NCBI RefSeq assembly: GCF_037126435.1
Contig: NZ_CP147020.1
Span: forward strand, 3,514,001-3,578,000
DNA length: 64,000 nucleotides
Source: Bernardetia sp. ABR2-2B
GTDB taxonomy: Bacteria; Bacteroidota; Bacteroidia; Cytophagales; Bernardetiaceae
Direction of reading: 5' to 3'
Below, in pieces: positions 47,744-59,200 of the stretch; positions within the stretch are counted from its first letter, which is position 1, and every line of letters starts with the position of its first letter. A program made the translations under genes and the position numbers. A model generated the notes under the pieces. The model saw only the letters and a list, made by a program, of their open reading frames with translations. It made no database searches and had not been told where the DNA came from.

Positions 47744-48259
47744 ATGGAAGTTCTCATTATTCAAGGAAGCGCAAGAAAATATGGCAATACAAACAAAATT
47801 GTAAATTATATTCAAGAGAAACTAGATTGTGATTTTATTGACTTGAAAAACTATACAATTTCAAATTATGATTATGATTCACGAAATAAAAATGATGATT
47901 TTTTGCCTTTAATGAGAGAGGTAGCTGACTATGATTTAATTATTTTTGCTACTCCTGTCTATTGGTATGCTATGTCTGGCATTATGAAAACTTTTTTTGA
48001 TAGAATTACGGACTGTTTGAAAATAGAAAAAGAAACAGGACGTAAACTAAGGGGAAAACAAATGGCAATGGTTTGCTGTGGCTCTGATAAAGATGCTGTC
48101 TTGGCAATAGAAAAGGAATTTGAAATGCCTTTTAGAGAGTCTGCATCCTATTTGGGAATGGATTATAAAGGAAGTGGTTATACGTGGATAGCAAATGAAG
48201 ATATTTCAGAAGAAGTAATTCAGAATTTAGATAAATTTATAGCTAAAATAGCAAAATAG
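47744..48259 (+). CDS. NADPH-dependent FMN reductase / flavodoxin-fold oxidoreductase
   Basis: About 171 residues from the ATG at 47744; the frame is open further up to 47618, but homology begins at EVLIIQGSARKYGNTNKIV, the FMN phosphate-binding loop, right after this ATG. The core ADYDLIIFATPVYWYAMSGIMKTFFDR is the second FMN-binding segment of the family. These enzymes reduce FMN, quinones or other acceptors with NAD(P)H. Substrate cannot be told. The gene may be co-transcribed with the STAS-like gene before it. Confidence 0.88.
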   Translation: MEVLIIQGSARKYGNTNKIVNYIQEKLDCDFIDLKNYTISNYDYDSRNKNDDFLPLMREVADYDLIIFATPVYWYAMSGIMKTFFDRITDCLKIEKETGRKLRGKQMAMVCCGSDKDAVLAIEKEFEMPFRESASYLGMDYKGSGYTWIANEDISEEVIQNLDKFIAKIAK

Positions 48260-48386
48260 AACAAATAAAGTAGGTTTTATGCTAATTTCAGATACAATAT
48301 TTGGATTTAACGCACTTGCTTCTTACATTTAGTTTCTTAAATCTAATTTAAAGTTGATTTACGTATTCAGTTACACTCAAGTTTAT

Positions 48387-48446
48387 GTTATCCTGTTTTC
48401 CATGAAAGTTTTATACTAGTTTTCATGAGAACCTTAAAAGGATAGC
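48387..48446. other. 60-nt imperfect long hairpin
   Basis: GTTATCCT (48387-48394) pairs with AGGATAGC (48439-48446), and inside CATGAAA (48401-48407) pairs with TTTCATG (48421-48427). A T-rich stretch follows. It could end the reductase transcript or be a small palindromic element. The rest of 48260-48571 shows no gene. Confidence 0.4.
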
Positions 48447-48499
48447 ATTTTATTTTTAGAATAATAATTAATAGAATTATTTAGGAATTTTTCCAATGT

Positions 48500-48507
48500 T
48501 ATATTTG
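48500..48507 (+). promoter_or_regulatory. candidate -7 element upstream of adk
   Basis: TATATTTG matches TAnnTTTG exactly, 64 bp before the adk ATG. No convincing -33 TTTG. Confidence 0.35.
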
Positions 48508-48571
48508 AGTTTTGTAAATGAATGTTTTTATAAAAAATAAACTGTAAAATACCTTATAAAATAGTCAGACT

Positions 48572-49153
48572 ATGCTAAATTTAGTTTTATTCGGCCCTCC
48601 CGGTGCAGGAAAAGGAACACAGAGCCAACATCTTGTAGAGCATTATAATTTGATACACATTTCTACTGGCGATTTGCTTCGTGCAGAACGAAAAGCAGGA
48701 ACACCATTAGGAAAAAAAGCCGAAGAATACATGACAAAAGGAAATTTAGTTCCTGATGAAGTAGTTATCGGAATGATAGAAAACAAACTCAAAGAGAATA
48801 AAGATGCAAAAGGAATTATTTTTGATGGCTTTCCTCGCACAACGAATCAAGCAGAAGCATTAGATACACTTTTGAAATCTCATAATGAAACTATCGATGC
48901 TGTTCTTTCACTCCATGTAGATGAGGAAGAATTAGTAAAGCGTCTTTTGGAAAGAGGCAAAACTTCTGGTAGAGTAGATGACCAAAAAGAAGAGCTTATC
49001 CGAAACCGTGTACAGGTATATCGTAACGAAACTGAAGTAGTTGCAGATTATTATAAAAAACAAGACAAGCTACACGTTATTGAAGGAGTTGGAGAAATTA
49101 GCGAAATAACAGCTGCTATTCGTGGTGCTGTGGAACAAGTAAAGGCTAGTTAA
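48572..49153 (+). CDS. adk: adenylate kinase
   Basis: Interconverts ATP, AMP and ADP. 193 residues, the short form without the LID zinc or large LID insert. P-loop GPPGAGKGTQ at 8-17, STGDLLR with AMP-binding Thr, VPDEVVIGMI, GFPRTTNQAEAL with AMP-binding Arg, and the short LID region around LLERGKTSGRVDD. A strong bidirectional terminator follows at 49236-49275. No secY or rpl neighbours as in other bacteria. Confidence 0.96.
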   Translation: MLNLVLFGPPGAGKGTQSQHLVEHYNLIHISTGDLLRAERKAGTPLGKKAEEYMTKGNLVPDEVVIGMIENKLKENKDAKGIIFDGFPRTTNQAEALDTLLKSHNETIDAVLSLHVDEEELVKRLLERGKTSGRVDDQKEELIRNRVQVYRNETEVVADYYKKQDKLHVIEGVGEISEITAAIRGAVEQVKAS

Positions 49154-49235
49154 TGAGAGAATAGTTATAAGTTGTGAATGGTAAATGTAAATTCATTTTG
49201 CAAGATTTTCCTCTTATGAAATCATAGAAAAAACG

Positions 49236-49275
49236 AAAAACTGTTTCAAACATTAAAATTTGAAACAGTTTTTTT
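49236..49275. terminator. bidirectional terminator between adk and amidase
   Basis: AAAAACTGTTTCAAA (49236-49250) pairs with TTTGAAACAGTTTTT (49259-49273) and continues in T; the A run serves the opposite strand. Confidence 0.88.
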
Positions 49276-49312
49276 GTGCCTTGCTATTTTCTCATTCCCA
49301 ATATCTGTTCCC

Positions 49313-50095
49313 TTACTTCGCTGAAACTTCATTTTTGTATTCTTTAAAAGCACGATAAATTCCTGAAGCAATATATGTTTGTCCGTTGTCCGTTTTTAAA
49401 TAACCCTCTTCTTTTGTGTTGGTCAGAAACCCAATCTCTATAAGTGCTGCTGGCATAGCTGTTTTCCACAAGACCAAAAAACCACTTTGTTTTACGCCTC
49501 TATTTTCTCTATTAACACGCTTTTCGAATTGATGCTGTACTTTGGTAGCAAAATCAATACTTTTGGTTTGGTTTGCACTCTGAAAATTTGACATTTTGAT
49601 ATATGAAATAATGCTATATGGGTCAAATTGATATTTTTCTTTATGATTTTCTTCTTTCAAAATCACAGCATTTTCACGCATAGCAACATCAAGATTTCCG
49701 TCTGTTTTGTGCATTCCGATAGTATAAGTTTCTGCACCAAATACTTTTTTGTTGTCGGCTGCATTACAATGAATAGAAATAAATAAATCAGCTTTATTAC
49801 GGTTGGCGATGGCTGTGCGCTCGTCTAGTTCTACAAAAACATCTGTACTTCTTGTATAAACTACCTTTACTTCTTTCATATTTTCTTTAATATAATTTCC
49901 TACCTTCAAGGCAACAGCAAGGGCAACATCTTTTTCTTTTGTTTTGCTACCCGAACAACCAGGGTCTTTTCCTCCGTGCCCAGCATCGATGATAACTGTA
50001 AAATTAGTAGCACTTTTATTAGTAAAACTAAAAAGAGTCAAGCCAAAAAGGGCAATAAAAAATAGATAAGGAAGAGATTTTAAAACTTTATTCAT
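49313..50095 (-). CDS. N-acetylmuramoyl-L-alanine amidase (AmiABC type)
   Basis: Zinc amidase that cleaves the bond between MurNAc and the stem peptide. 260 residues: a signal or membrane segment (about 7-24), then the Amidase_3 domain with VIIDAGHGGKDPG (zinc-binding His), KEKDVALAVA, DLFISIHCNA (zinc-binding His) and ALIEIGFLTN with the catalytic Glu. No AMIN or LysM domain is fused. A role in daughter-cell separation or wall recycling is inferred from the family. Convergent with adk. Confidence 0.92.
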   Translation of the reverse strand: MNKVLKSLPYLFFIALFGLTLFSFTNKSATNFTVIIDAGHGGKDPGCSGSKTKEKDVALAVALKVGNYIKENMKEVKVVYTRSTDVFVELDERTAIANRNKADLFISIHCNAADNKKVFGAETYTIGMHKTDGNLDVAMRENAVILKEENHKEKYQFDPYSIISYIKMSNFQSANQTKSIDFATKVQHQFEKRVNRENRGVKQSGFLVLWKTAMPAALIEIGFLTNTKEEGYLKTDNGQTYIASGIYRAFKEYKNEVSAK

Positions 50096-50277
50096 AGCGT
50101 TTTTATAATTTTATTTTTTGGTAGAAGACAAGATAAATATTCTCTATTCAAAATTAACAAAAAACTTTCCAATTTGGATAAAGCATTGTTTTATAGTTTT
50201 GATAATCAGATAATAGACTACACGAATTGTCGTTTGTAAAGTATCAATCAAACTAATTTGAATCTTGTCAAAATTCT

Positions 50278-51753
50278 ATGAAAAATATATTTGTATTTAT
50301 TTGCATTCTGTTTTTAACTCCTTTTTCTGCTTCAAAAGTTTTTGCACAAGATTCTACTTCTATCAAAATTACTTTGCCTAATTCTGAAAAGTGGAGTACA
50401 GATAGTGTCAAGATTTATAATTTTCTACACGACAAATGGACTTATTTTGATAAAATAGACACAACAACTAACTCTTGCTTTCTAAAATTTCCTTGTGAAA
50501 GAGCGATAGAACAGGAGATTTATTTAGGTAAAAATAAAGGTTTTTACTTGCTTATTCAGCCAGATGATACTATTGAAATCGTTATTGATGAAGAAGGCAA
50601 ACCAAATTTTATGAAAGGTAAAGCATCTAGAGAACATCAAATTACTTATAATAAAATAGAGGATTATGACTATTCCAGTATGAAGGTTTGGTTGTTAGTA
50701 GATGGAAGTGAGTTAAATATAGAGGAAAGTTTTTACAAAACAGATAGTCTAAATAAAAAAATCCTTGCTGATTATGAAATAGCTATTAAATATTTTAAAG
50801 TTGATTCAGTTTTTGATACTTATTTCCGAAATGAAATTGATGCTCAACAAGACTCTGATTATGATGCTATTCTATATGATATAGAAAATAAAATGGACGA
50901 GATTCCTTCATATTACGATAAATACAAACCTAATATTAAAAATCAAATAGATGATAATTATCCCTATTCTAAAAATTATATAAACTTATTATACGAACAA
51001 ATCCTAGAAGAAAACTGTGTAGAAACAAAGCGAGAAATACGAACTGATAAATACTATACTTGTGCCTATAAACGAGTAAAAGAGATAAAAAATGAGAAAA
51101 TAAGAAATTATTTAATTTTGAAAATATTTGATGGAATATTATATATAACTGATTGGTGGAGTGAAGAGGAAAAATTAGTTAATGAAATGATAGAAGAGGT
51201 AAAAAAAGCATTTCCTAATAGTGAGAAAGTCAAAATCATAGAAGAAAAAGCTGCTCTGTTCAAACGCTTGGCAGAACACTTACCTGAGCCAAACTTTACA
51301 CTAAAAGACCAAAATGGCAAAAAGGTTTCTTTATCTGATTTTAGAGGAAAATATGTTTTTATTACCTTCATAGATTCTGCTGCTCAAAATCTTGAAGTTA
51401 ATTCATGGTACGCAAAACTACTTTATGAAAAATATACAGATGAAAGAATAACCTTTCTTTATATTTTTGTAAATGATAGTGAAACAGCTTGGAGAAATAT
51501 AATTGCTACTCAAGAAACAGAAGGAATACACCTTTTTGCCAATGAAGAACAAAGTAAAGAACTGTTTGATAGTTATAGTAAGCAAGTTTATAAAATCAAG
51601 TCAAGTAATAATTTCCAAATGAGCAGGTACGGTATAGATACTCAGAACTATCAAGTAGTATTTATAAATAAAGAAGGATACTCCATAAGTAATAGTTTAT
51701 ATCTAGGTCATAATATGGATTGGGTAGCTAAGAAAATTTTGAACGGAAAATAA
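50278..51753 (+). CDS. secreted thioredoxin-fold protein lacking the CxxC motif
   Basis: 491 residues with a signal peptide (about 1-23, ending KVFAQ). The N-terminal 330 residues are a beta-rich then helical region like the DUF4369-type part of Bacteroidetes thiol-disulfide proteins. The C-terminal domain (about 345-490) begins PEPNFTLKDQNGKKVSLSDF, then RGKYVFITF as in AhpC/TlpA proteins. Where WCxxC should follow, it reads IDSAAQN, so both redox cysteines are missing. The protein is therefore unlikely to be an oxidoreductase of the usual kind; it may bind a partner or be a divergent relic. No redox partner gene is adjacent. Confidence 0.82.
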   Translation: MKNIFVFICILFLTPFSASKVFAQDSTSIKITLPNSEKWSTDSVKIYNFLHDKWTYFDKIDTTTNSCFLKFPCERAIEQEIYLGKNKGFYLLIQPDDTIEIVIDEEGKPNFMKGKASREHQITYNKIEDYDYSSMKVWLLVDGSELNIEESFYKTDSLNKKILADYEIAIKYFKVDSVFDTYFRNEIDAQQDSDYDAILYDIENKMDEIPSYYDKYKPNIKNQIDDNYPYSKNYINLLYEQILEENCVETKREIRTDKYYTCAYKRVKEIKNEKIRNYLILKIFDGILYITDWWSEEEKLVNEMIEEVKKAFPNSEKVKIIEEKAALFKRLAEHLPEPNFTLKDQNGKKVSLSDFRGKYVFITFIDSAAQNLEVNSWYAKLLYEKYTDERITFLYIFVNDSETAWRNIIATQETEGIHLFANEEQSKELFDSYSKQVYKIKSSNNFQMSRYGIDTQNYQVVFINKEGYSISNSLYLGHNMDWVAKKILNGK

Positions 51754-51966
51754 TTCAGTATTCAATCAAAACCCAAACATGGTTTCATTTTTGATTATCT
51801 CACTTTTGAATGCCTTATTTCCGTCGAAAAGATACAATAAAGTTATAGCTTTTCGTCTTTTGTTAGTATATTAGCCTATCTTTTAAAGGTTTGCATAATA
51901 GGCATTCTAAAAATATCCTAATTCTTTGTTCTAAGTTTATAATTTCCCTTTTCTCCTTTTTCAATT

Positions 51967-53205
51967 TTGACTGTGGCAATACGTCCGAATTCTTATAAAA
52001 TCTTGGTAGCTGATGATTATGATAGCAATTTGGCTGTCATTGAGAGTATTTTCGAAGAATCTGGTCAAGTATTTGAAATTATTTATGCGAGTGATGGACT
52101 TTCAGCTTACGAACAAGGAATTTCAGAATCTCCTGATTTAATCATCATGGACTGGGAAATGCCTCAAATGACAGGTATTGAAGCCGTCAGGAAATTAAAA
52201 GCAAGACCAGATACACAACACATTCCAATAATCATGACGACAGCATTTACTTCGTCGGAACATTTGGAAACGGCTCTTCAAGCTGGAGCAATAGATTATG
52301 TCCGTAAGCCGATTGATGAAGTAGAACTTTTGGCTCGTGTCAATTCTGCACTACAACTAGTTACTTCTTACAAACAAATCTTGATTCAGAAAGATGAAAT
52401 TCAAGAGAAAACAAAGAAATTAGAAGCTGCCTTTGACGAAATAGAAAAGAAAAACGATAAAATCATGAGTAGTATCAAATATGCAAAACGCATACAAGAT
52501 GCTCTTCTCCAACCTGCTGCCTCATTACAAAATTTGATTAAAGATTCATTTATTCTCTACAAACCTCGTGATGTAGTGAGTGGCGATTTTTATTGGTTTT
52601 GTGAAAAAGATGAAAAAATTGTGATTGCTGCTGTCGATTGTACTGGTCATGGTGTTCCGGGGGCGTTTATGTCTATGCTTGGCGATACTTATCTCAATCA
52701 AGTAATTGGTGTGATGGGAATTATTGAGCCGAATGAAATTCTTACACAACTTCATGAGTCTATCCGAACAGCACTAAAACAAGATGCTACACAGAATCGT
52801 GATGGAATGGACATTACAATTTGTGTCATTGATAAAAAAGAAAGAATACTCAAGTTTGCTGGAGCAAAAAACCCATTGGTTTATATTCGTGATAATGAAG
52901 TGATTCGTGTAAAAGGAGATACAAAATCTATTGGGGGAAGAAATGCTGAAATTGCATTTACGACACATACTATCGAACTCACAGAAGAACCAACACCATT
53001 TTATATTTATTCAGATGGTTATCAAGACCAGTTTAGTAGTGGAATGCACAGTAAGTTTATGGCAAAACGCTTTAGAAAACTACTCCATAAAATTCATAAA
53101 TATCCATTTCCAGAACAAAAAGACATCTTAAATCATATCCTCAAAGATTGGATGCGCCAAACTCGTCAAGTAGATGATATTTTGGTAATTGGATTTTCTA
53201 TTTGA
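51967..53205 (+). CDS. response regulator with PP2C-type (SpoIIE/RsbU) phosphatase
   Basis: 412 residues. A receiver domain (about 8-130) has the acidic pair Asp16-Asp17, phospho-acceptor Asp62 in IIMDWEMP, and Lys114 in VRKP. A coiled coil (140-175) leads to a SpoIIE-type phosphatase domain (about 190-410) with VSGDFYW, AAVDCTGHGVPGAFMSM and FYIYSDGYQDQ, carrying the metal-binding Asp residues. Such proteins dephosphorylate anti-sigma-factor antagonists. No ATG lies before the receiver: the frame offers TTG at 51967 or GTG at 51973; GTG gives MAIRPNSYKILVADD. It is the only receiver protein in the window and could serve one of the orphan kinases. Confidence 0.92.
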   Translation: MTVAIRPNSYKILVADDYDSNLAVIESIFEESGQVFEIIYASDGLSAYEQGISESPDLIIMDWEMPQMTGIEAVRKLKARPDTQHIPIIMTTAFTSSEHLETALQAGAIDYVRKPIDEVELLARVNSALQLVTSYKQILIQKDEIQEKTKKLEAAFDEIEKKNDKIMSSIKYAKRIQDALLQPAASLQNLIKDSFILYKPRDVVSGDFYWFCEKDEKIVIAAVDCTGHGVPGAFMSMLGDTYLNQVIGVMGIIEPNEILTQLHESIRTALKQDATQNRDGMDITICVIDKKERILKFAGAKNPLVYIRDNEVIRVKGDTKSIGGRNAEIAFTTHTIELTEEPTPFYIYSDGYQDQFSSGMHSKFMAKRFRKLLHKIHKYPFPEQKDILNHILKDWMRQTRQVDDILVIGFSI

Positions 53206-53235
53206 AATATCATAACTCATTTTTTTCTAACAACT

Positions 53236-53272
53236 AAAAAACCCTTCACTCAAAGAATGAAGGGTTTTTTTT
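53236..53272. terminator. bidirectional terminator
   Basis: AAAAAACCCTTCA pairs with TGAAGGGTTTTTT around a short loop, with T runs on both strands, between the phosphatase gene and the convergent giant gene. Confidence 0.88.
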
Positions 53273-53294
53273 ATCTGCTTTACTTTTTTGCTTT

Positions 53295-56200
53295 CTACTC
53301 TATAATCACTGTTTTAGAATAGGTCGCCCCATTTTGGTTGAAGTGTATCAAATACATTCCTTTAGGTTGATTTTTGAGGTCAATGGTAAATTTCTGACTT
53401 CCTTTTTCAACTGTTTTTGTTTTGATGGTTCTACCAATGGCATCAAGAATAGTTACTTGTGTGTTTGTTGATAATACAGTTGCAAAACGAACGTTGAATG
53501 TTCCTCTACTTGGATTTGGATAAATACTAAATGTATCTTCTTCAAAATCATTTTGGTTTGCTTGTACTTTCGTTGCTATTCTAGTAGCAGGATTAGGACA
53601 GAAAGAAATTTTATAACTACCAGCATTTCCATTTGATGTATAAATAGCTATATCAGCAACCAGTTCTTCACTTGGGTCTATGCTTTGTTGTGTTATTTCT
53701 ACGTTATTGTGGAAATATTTCACAAGACTTCCAACACGCTCTACACGTAGTTTATCTTCTTTTTTGTAGTCAATCGTTACTCCACTAGCTGTACCATAGT
53801 TTGCAATTGCTTTTCCACTTGCTAATACATACCATTTGTAGTTTATAGAAGTATAAGAAGGATTAGTATTCGGCAGAGTTAATCCAAACATATAATTAAC
53901 GTTTTCAGACGCTGTATTTTCCACAAAACCATCTTGGTTTGCATTCAATGTATTGGCTGTATGTATTCCAGCATCCCACGTTGTTGTGCTTGTTGTTTTG
54001 CTTACGACTGCACCTGTTGAAGTTGCATTTGCTTCTACTACAAAATCAATCGGATAGCTCAATACTACTGATTTTGTAAAACTTCCAAAACTACCACTTG
54101 CTGTAACAGTATAGTAACCAGCAGGTTGATTGCTAAGAGTGCTTGTTGTACTTACCGTTGTACCAGCAGCATTTTTCCAGTCATAAGAAGTTGTAAATGT
54201 TCCTCCTGTCAATGTAGCCGTCGCCGAACCAGTAGAAGAACTACAATCTAATAAAGGAGCTGAAACAGTTAAGTCTAAAGCACACCCTGTAAATAGAACT
54301 TCTGGCAAGGTCGCATTTGCTGTGTATAGAGAAGCATCTACAACTAAATCATCTGTTGTTGCTGTGCTTGTACTTGTATAAAATACCGTACCGTTTTTAA
54401 AGTATTGGATTTGTGTTCCTCCTCTTTGTATTTTGAATCCATCACCTGTTTGATACGTTCCAAAATCTCCTTTATTAGCTCCATTTTCAAATACGTAGAA
54501 CTTGCCATTGGCAGCTGTATAAATAGCATAATCAATAGCACTAAATCCTGTTCCCTCTTCTGTTTTGGATAGACCAATCATAGAAGCCGTAGTTGTATTA
54601 TCTACTTTGAATACAACTCCTCCATCTGCTTTTACATTTTGAGTGGAGTTTGCATTTGTATTCCATCCTGTTATGCTTGTGTGGTCTAATTGCCCATCTC
54701 CATTTAGAGCTAGATTTGTCAAGTTTGTCCACGTAAGAGGTGCACCAATTAAGTACGATGAGTTATAAGTGATTCCATCTTTAGTAAGTTCTAATTGATA
54801 CGTTCCTGCATCTAGTGCAGAAATATCTTGCGAAGTTTCTCCTGTTGACCATAAATAAGTTGCTCCTGTAGCTTCAATATCAATACTTCCAGTCGTTGCT
54901 CCTGTACTACAATCAATTCCTGTAACGGTTGCTGTATAGGTTTGTGCTCCACCTGCTGCTCCACAAAAAGAAACTTGTACTTGTCCTGTACTTCCTGAAT
55001 TAATAGCTACATCAGCGACTAATGTTTCAGAAGCATCTATTACATATTGCTGTACTACGTTTCCATTTTTGTAGAACTTCATTTGGTTTCCTTCTCTAGC
55101 GACTGTAAATACATCTCCTGTTTGGTAACCTACTGCTGTGCCACGATTTTTGTTGTAGCTTGGAATTGCCTTACCATTTCCTACAAAATACCACGCATAA
55201 TCAATAGAAGTATAAGAAGCAATGGCATTTGGTTTTGCTAAACCTACCATATAGAAGCTTGTGTTGTTGGTAATTGTATTGCTTACCCAACCGTTTGCAG
55301 CACTAGAAAGTTGTTGAGTAGAGGCAGATGTTGCTCCACTTGTCCAGCCTGTTGCATTGGTTTTTGTAAGAACGTTACCTGCTACACTCACATTTGTTTG
55401 GTTTTGAAAATCTACTTCATATCCAATAGCTACGTGTCTTGTACGAGTTCCATATACACCTGTTGCTGTTACTGAGTAAATGCCTGTGTTTTTACTTGAT
55501 ATACTTGCTGTATTTTCTCCACTAGACCACGCATAAGTGGTAGGAAGAGCTTCGCCAAGTAAAGTAGCTGTTGCAGCTCCAGCTCCATCAGTAGGACAGG
55601 TATTAGAAGTAAATGAGGTAATTTCTAAAGCAACAGGACAGCTTGTAAACTGTACTTGAGGAATACGTCCGTTTGCTGTCAGCATAGTAGCGTCAGCGAT
55701 TAAATCACCTGCTAACACTCCACCTACTGTACGGAAAGCAGTTCCATTTTTAGTATATTGAAGGGTCGCTCCTACTCTTTTTATTTCAAAAATATCTCCG
55801 TTTTGATAGCTTCCAAAGCCACCACGAAGAACACCTTTTTCATAGACAACTACTGTTGCTGCACTTGTCAGGTAGATAGCATAATCAATAGAAGCAAACC
55901 CAGTAGCTCCTTTAGTGTAAGAAAGCCCCACCATATAAGCATTATCACTTTCTTCGGCTGTAAATACAATTCCTCCATCAGAAACTACCTTTCCTTCTGA
56001 GAAGGCTTTTGTTGTCCAGCCAGTAGTAGCCGTAGATTTAGTAAGTTTCTTATCAACAACTGTAAACTCAGTGAGGTCTGTCCACGTCAAATCATAGCCT
56101 ACTTCATAAGTAGCTGTATAATCATTTCCTCCATCTGTAATCGTAATTTCATACTCTCCTACTGCAAGTCCAGTACGGTTTTGAGTTGTGATTCCTCCAT

Positions 56201-59200
56201 CTGACCAAGCATAGCTTTGAGAACCACTAAATTCAGAAACATCTAAATCAATTGCTCCTGTATTTCCTCCTGCACAGCTTACGCTTGTGATAGTAGCTGT
56301 GATAGTGGGAGGTTCTGTAGTTGTTCCACTCTCTCCTGTACCAGTTGTTTCAAATGTATTTGTACCAGCACAATCATTATAAGCATAGACTCTAAAGAAA
56401 TAGGTTGTACTTGAGCTTAAACCTGTAACTACGATATTTGGATTTGTAGAAGTACCTGCATAAACAACCTGTTCTCCTGCATCATTCCAACTCAAATCTG
56501 CTGTTGGTAGTGTTGCTGAATTAGTAGGAGCAGTAAAGCTATTTGTGCTATTTATTTTTATTACATAGCCGTCTGCACCACCTCCTGCTGGAGCTGAATA
56601 ACTTGCTACATCCAAAGTAGTAGAAGTAGGGTTGTTTCCTGCCATTAGGTTTGTTACTTGTCCTGTTGGAGCTGTACAAGTAACAGGAGCATTGAAAATG
56701 AACTCATCAAATGTATCAGCAAAACCATCTGCTCCAGAAGTAATCACTACTCTATCTACATTATTAAATTTATTATTGAGTGTAACAATACCTATTGATG
56801 ATATAGGAACTCCTATTTGTGTTCCTGTACTGTTTGTGTCTCGAAAACCTTCTATTGAAGCTATTTCAGAACTGTTTGTGAAATTATTATAGTAAAAAGA
56901 CTCAAAATCAAATTCACTTCCATCACAAGTTTCTACTGTAACAGTTCCTACTTCACTTAAAATAAATGCTGTTATCCCCTTTCCTCCAGATGATCCACCA
57001 TCAGTATCTTCAAACCAATTATTGCTACCACTTACTATAATACGCATTTTTCCACTCTCATAAGTTTGAGAGCCATAATCTACAAAATCAGTAAATGATT
57101 CACTTTCAAAGTCTATGGTTTGGGCAATAGCTCCAGTACAAGCTGTAAGCGTAGTAAAACTAATCTCATTTCCATAAGAAGTTCCTTCACCATTAATAGC
57201 ATACGAACGAACAAACACAGTTGTAGCAGAAGGCAAACCTGTTACAGTTTGATTAAAAACTCCTGTCCCTGTTCCTATTTGTACTTTATTATTTGATGTA
57301 GTTGGAGCAGCACTCGTATTCCAAACGATACCTCTATCTGTTACGGTTGCTCCTCCATCATCTGTTACATTTCCTCCTAAGTCTGCTGTTGTTGCTGTTA
57401 CATTGGCTTGGGCTGTGGTGGTTACTGTGGGGGGAGATGAGGTAACAGCTGGTGCAATGATAATATTATCTATCTTATATACAGTAGCTTCTTGTCCTCC
57501 GACTGTACTCTGTGCTGTAACTCTAAACTCATCAATATTATCAAAGCTATTATTGGAGTTTATGCCACTCATAGTTAAGTAAGTGTTTCCTGTTCCTCCT
57601 TGTGTATAATTAGCTCCAGTAACAAGACTTCCATTTCTATATCCTGTAATAGTAAATGTAACATCGTTAGTTGGAGAACCAGCAATAGCTAAAACTGCAA
57701 TAGATTGTAAATCAAACTCACTAGCATCATTGCTAGTAAAACTATAAAAACCTCCATTTGAGATAGAAAAATTAACACTCGCACTATTACTAACCCCTTG
57801 ATTTCCTGTACCACTTATTTGTAAAGTAAGTGCTGGAGGGGAATAAGTTTCTACATATATATCCCAACATGCTTGGTTACTCACACTAGCAGAGATTCCT
57901 GCGCCACTTACACCTGTTCCTTGACTAGAAAGTGTTGTTGGAGGAGCATTAGTATATCCTAAACCCTCAAATCCAGTTGTACCTATAGTGGGAGAACAAG
58001 GTGCTGAAAGTGTAGTAAAACTAATTTCACTTCCATAAGAAGTTCCTTCATTATTGATAGCATACGAACGCACAAAAACAGTAGTAGCAGAAGGTAGTCC
58101 TGTTACAGTTTGATTAAAAATTCCTGTTCCTGTTCCTATTTGTACTTTATTATTTGATGTAGTTGGAGCAGTACTCGTATTCCAAACGATACCTCTATCT
58201 GTTACACTTTCACCTCCATCATCTGTTACATTTCCTCCTAAGTCTGCTGTTGTTGCTGTTACGTTGGTTTGGGTTGTTGTGGTTATTGTGGGGGGAGAAG
58301 GAGTAGAAGATGTACCAAGACCAGCTAAGAAAATGTCTTGAACATTATCACCAGAGGCATAACTAAAAATAGTAGTCTGATTAGTACCGTCTGTATTAAA
58401 TCGTGTCAGAACATCACCGTTGGTGTTGAGTAAATACATATGATCATTTGCAACATCTAGTTCAATTTCTTTGTATAATGAACTTCCACTTGGGGTATAA
58501 GTAAATAATGAATTTCTTGCTCCTCCAAGTAAGTTAGTAGTAAAGACTTCTCCACCACTAGATCTATCCACGTGGTAAATGAGATTATTTGTCAAATCAA
58601 GTTCAAATGCATCTTGTTGAGTTGTGTAAGAGGTAATAGACTGTGGATTGGTACCATCTGTATCAAACCTTACTAACTCATCTCCAGGACTGTTAAGTAA
58701 ATACATATGATTATTAGCAACATCTAACTCTATTTTTAAGTAAGCTAAAGCATTTAAGACTGCTGTATATGCAATGACTGTATTTTTAGAACCACCATTT
58801 AAATCAGTAGTGAATACTTCACTCGGACCTGTTTGTGTTTCTGTATGATAAATAAGGTTATTAGTTAAATCAAGAGCAATATCCTGAGGAGTAAGTGAAT
58901 ATGTGTATATAAGTGTATTATTTGTACCATCTAAATTATATCTGCGTAACTCATCAGCATTTCTATCTAGTACATAAATATGTCCATTTGCTTCATCTAA
59001 CTCAATATCTGCTGCAAATGAAGAAGCTGAAGCTGTATAAGTTACAATACTAGTTTCATCTCCTCCTAACAAATCTGTAGAAAAAGCTCCCTTACTTACT
59101 GGGTCAAGATGAAAGATAATAGGAGCCGAAATAGGGTTTGAAGCAAGTATAGCTTGGAAATTCAATGTTGTTGGCTGATTTCTCAAAGAAACTGTAATTT

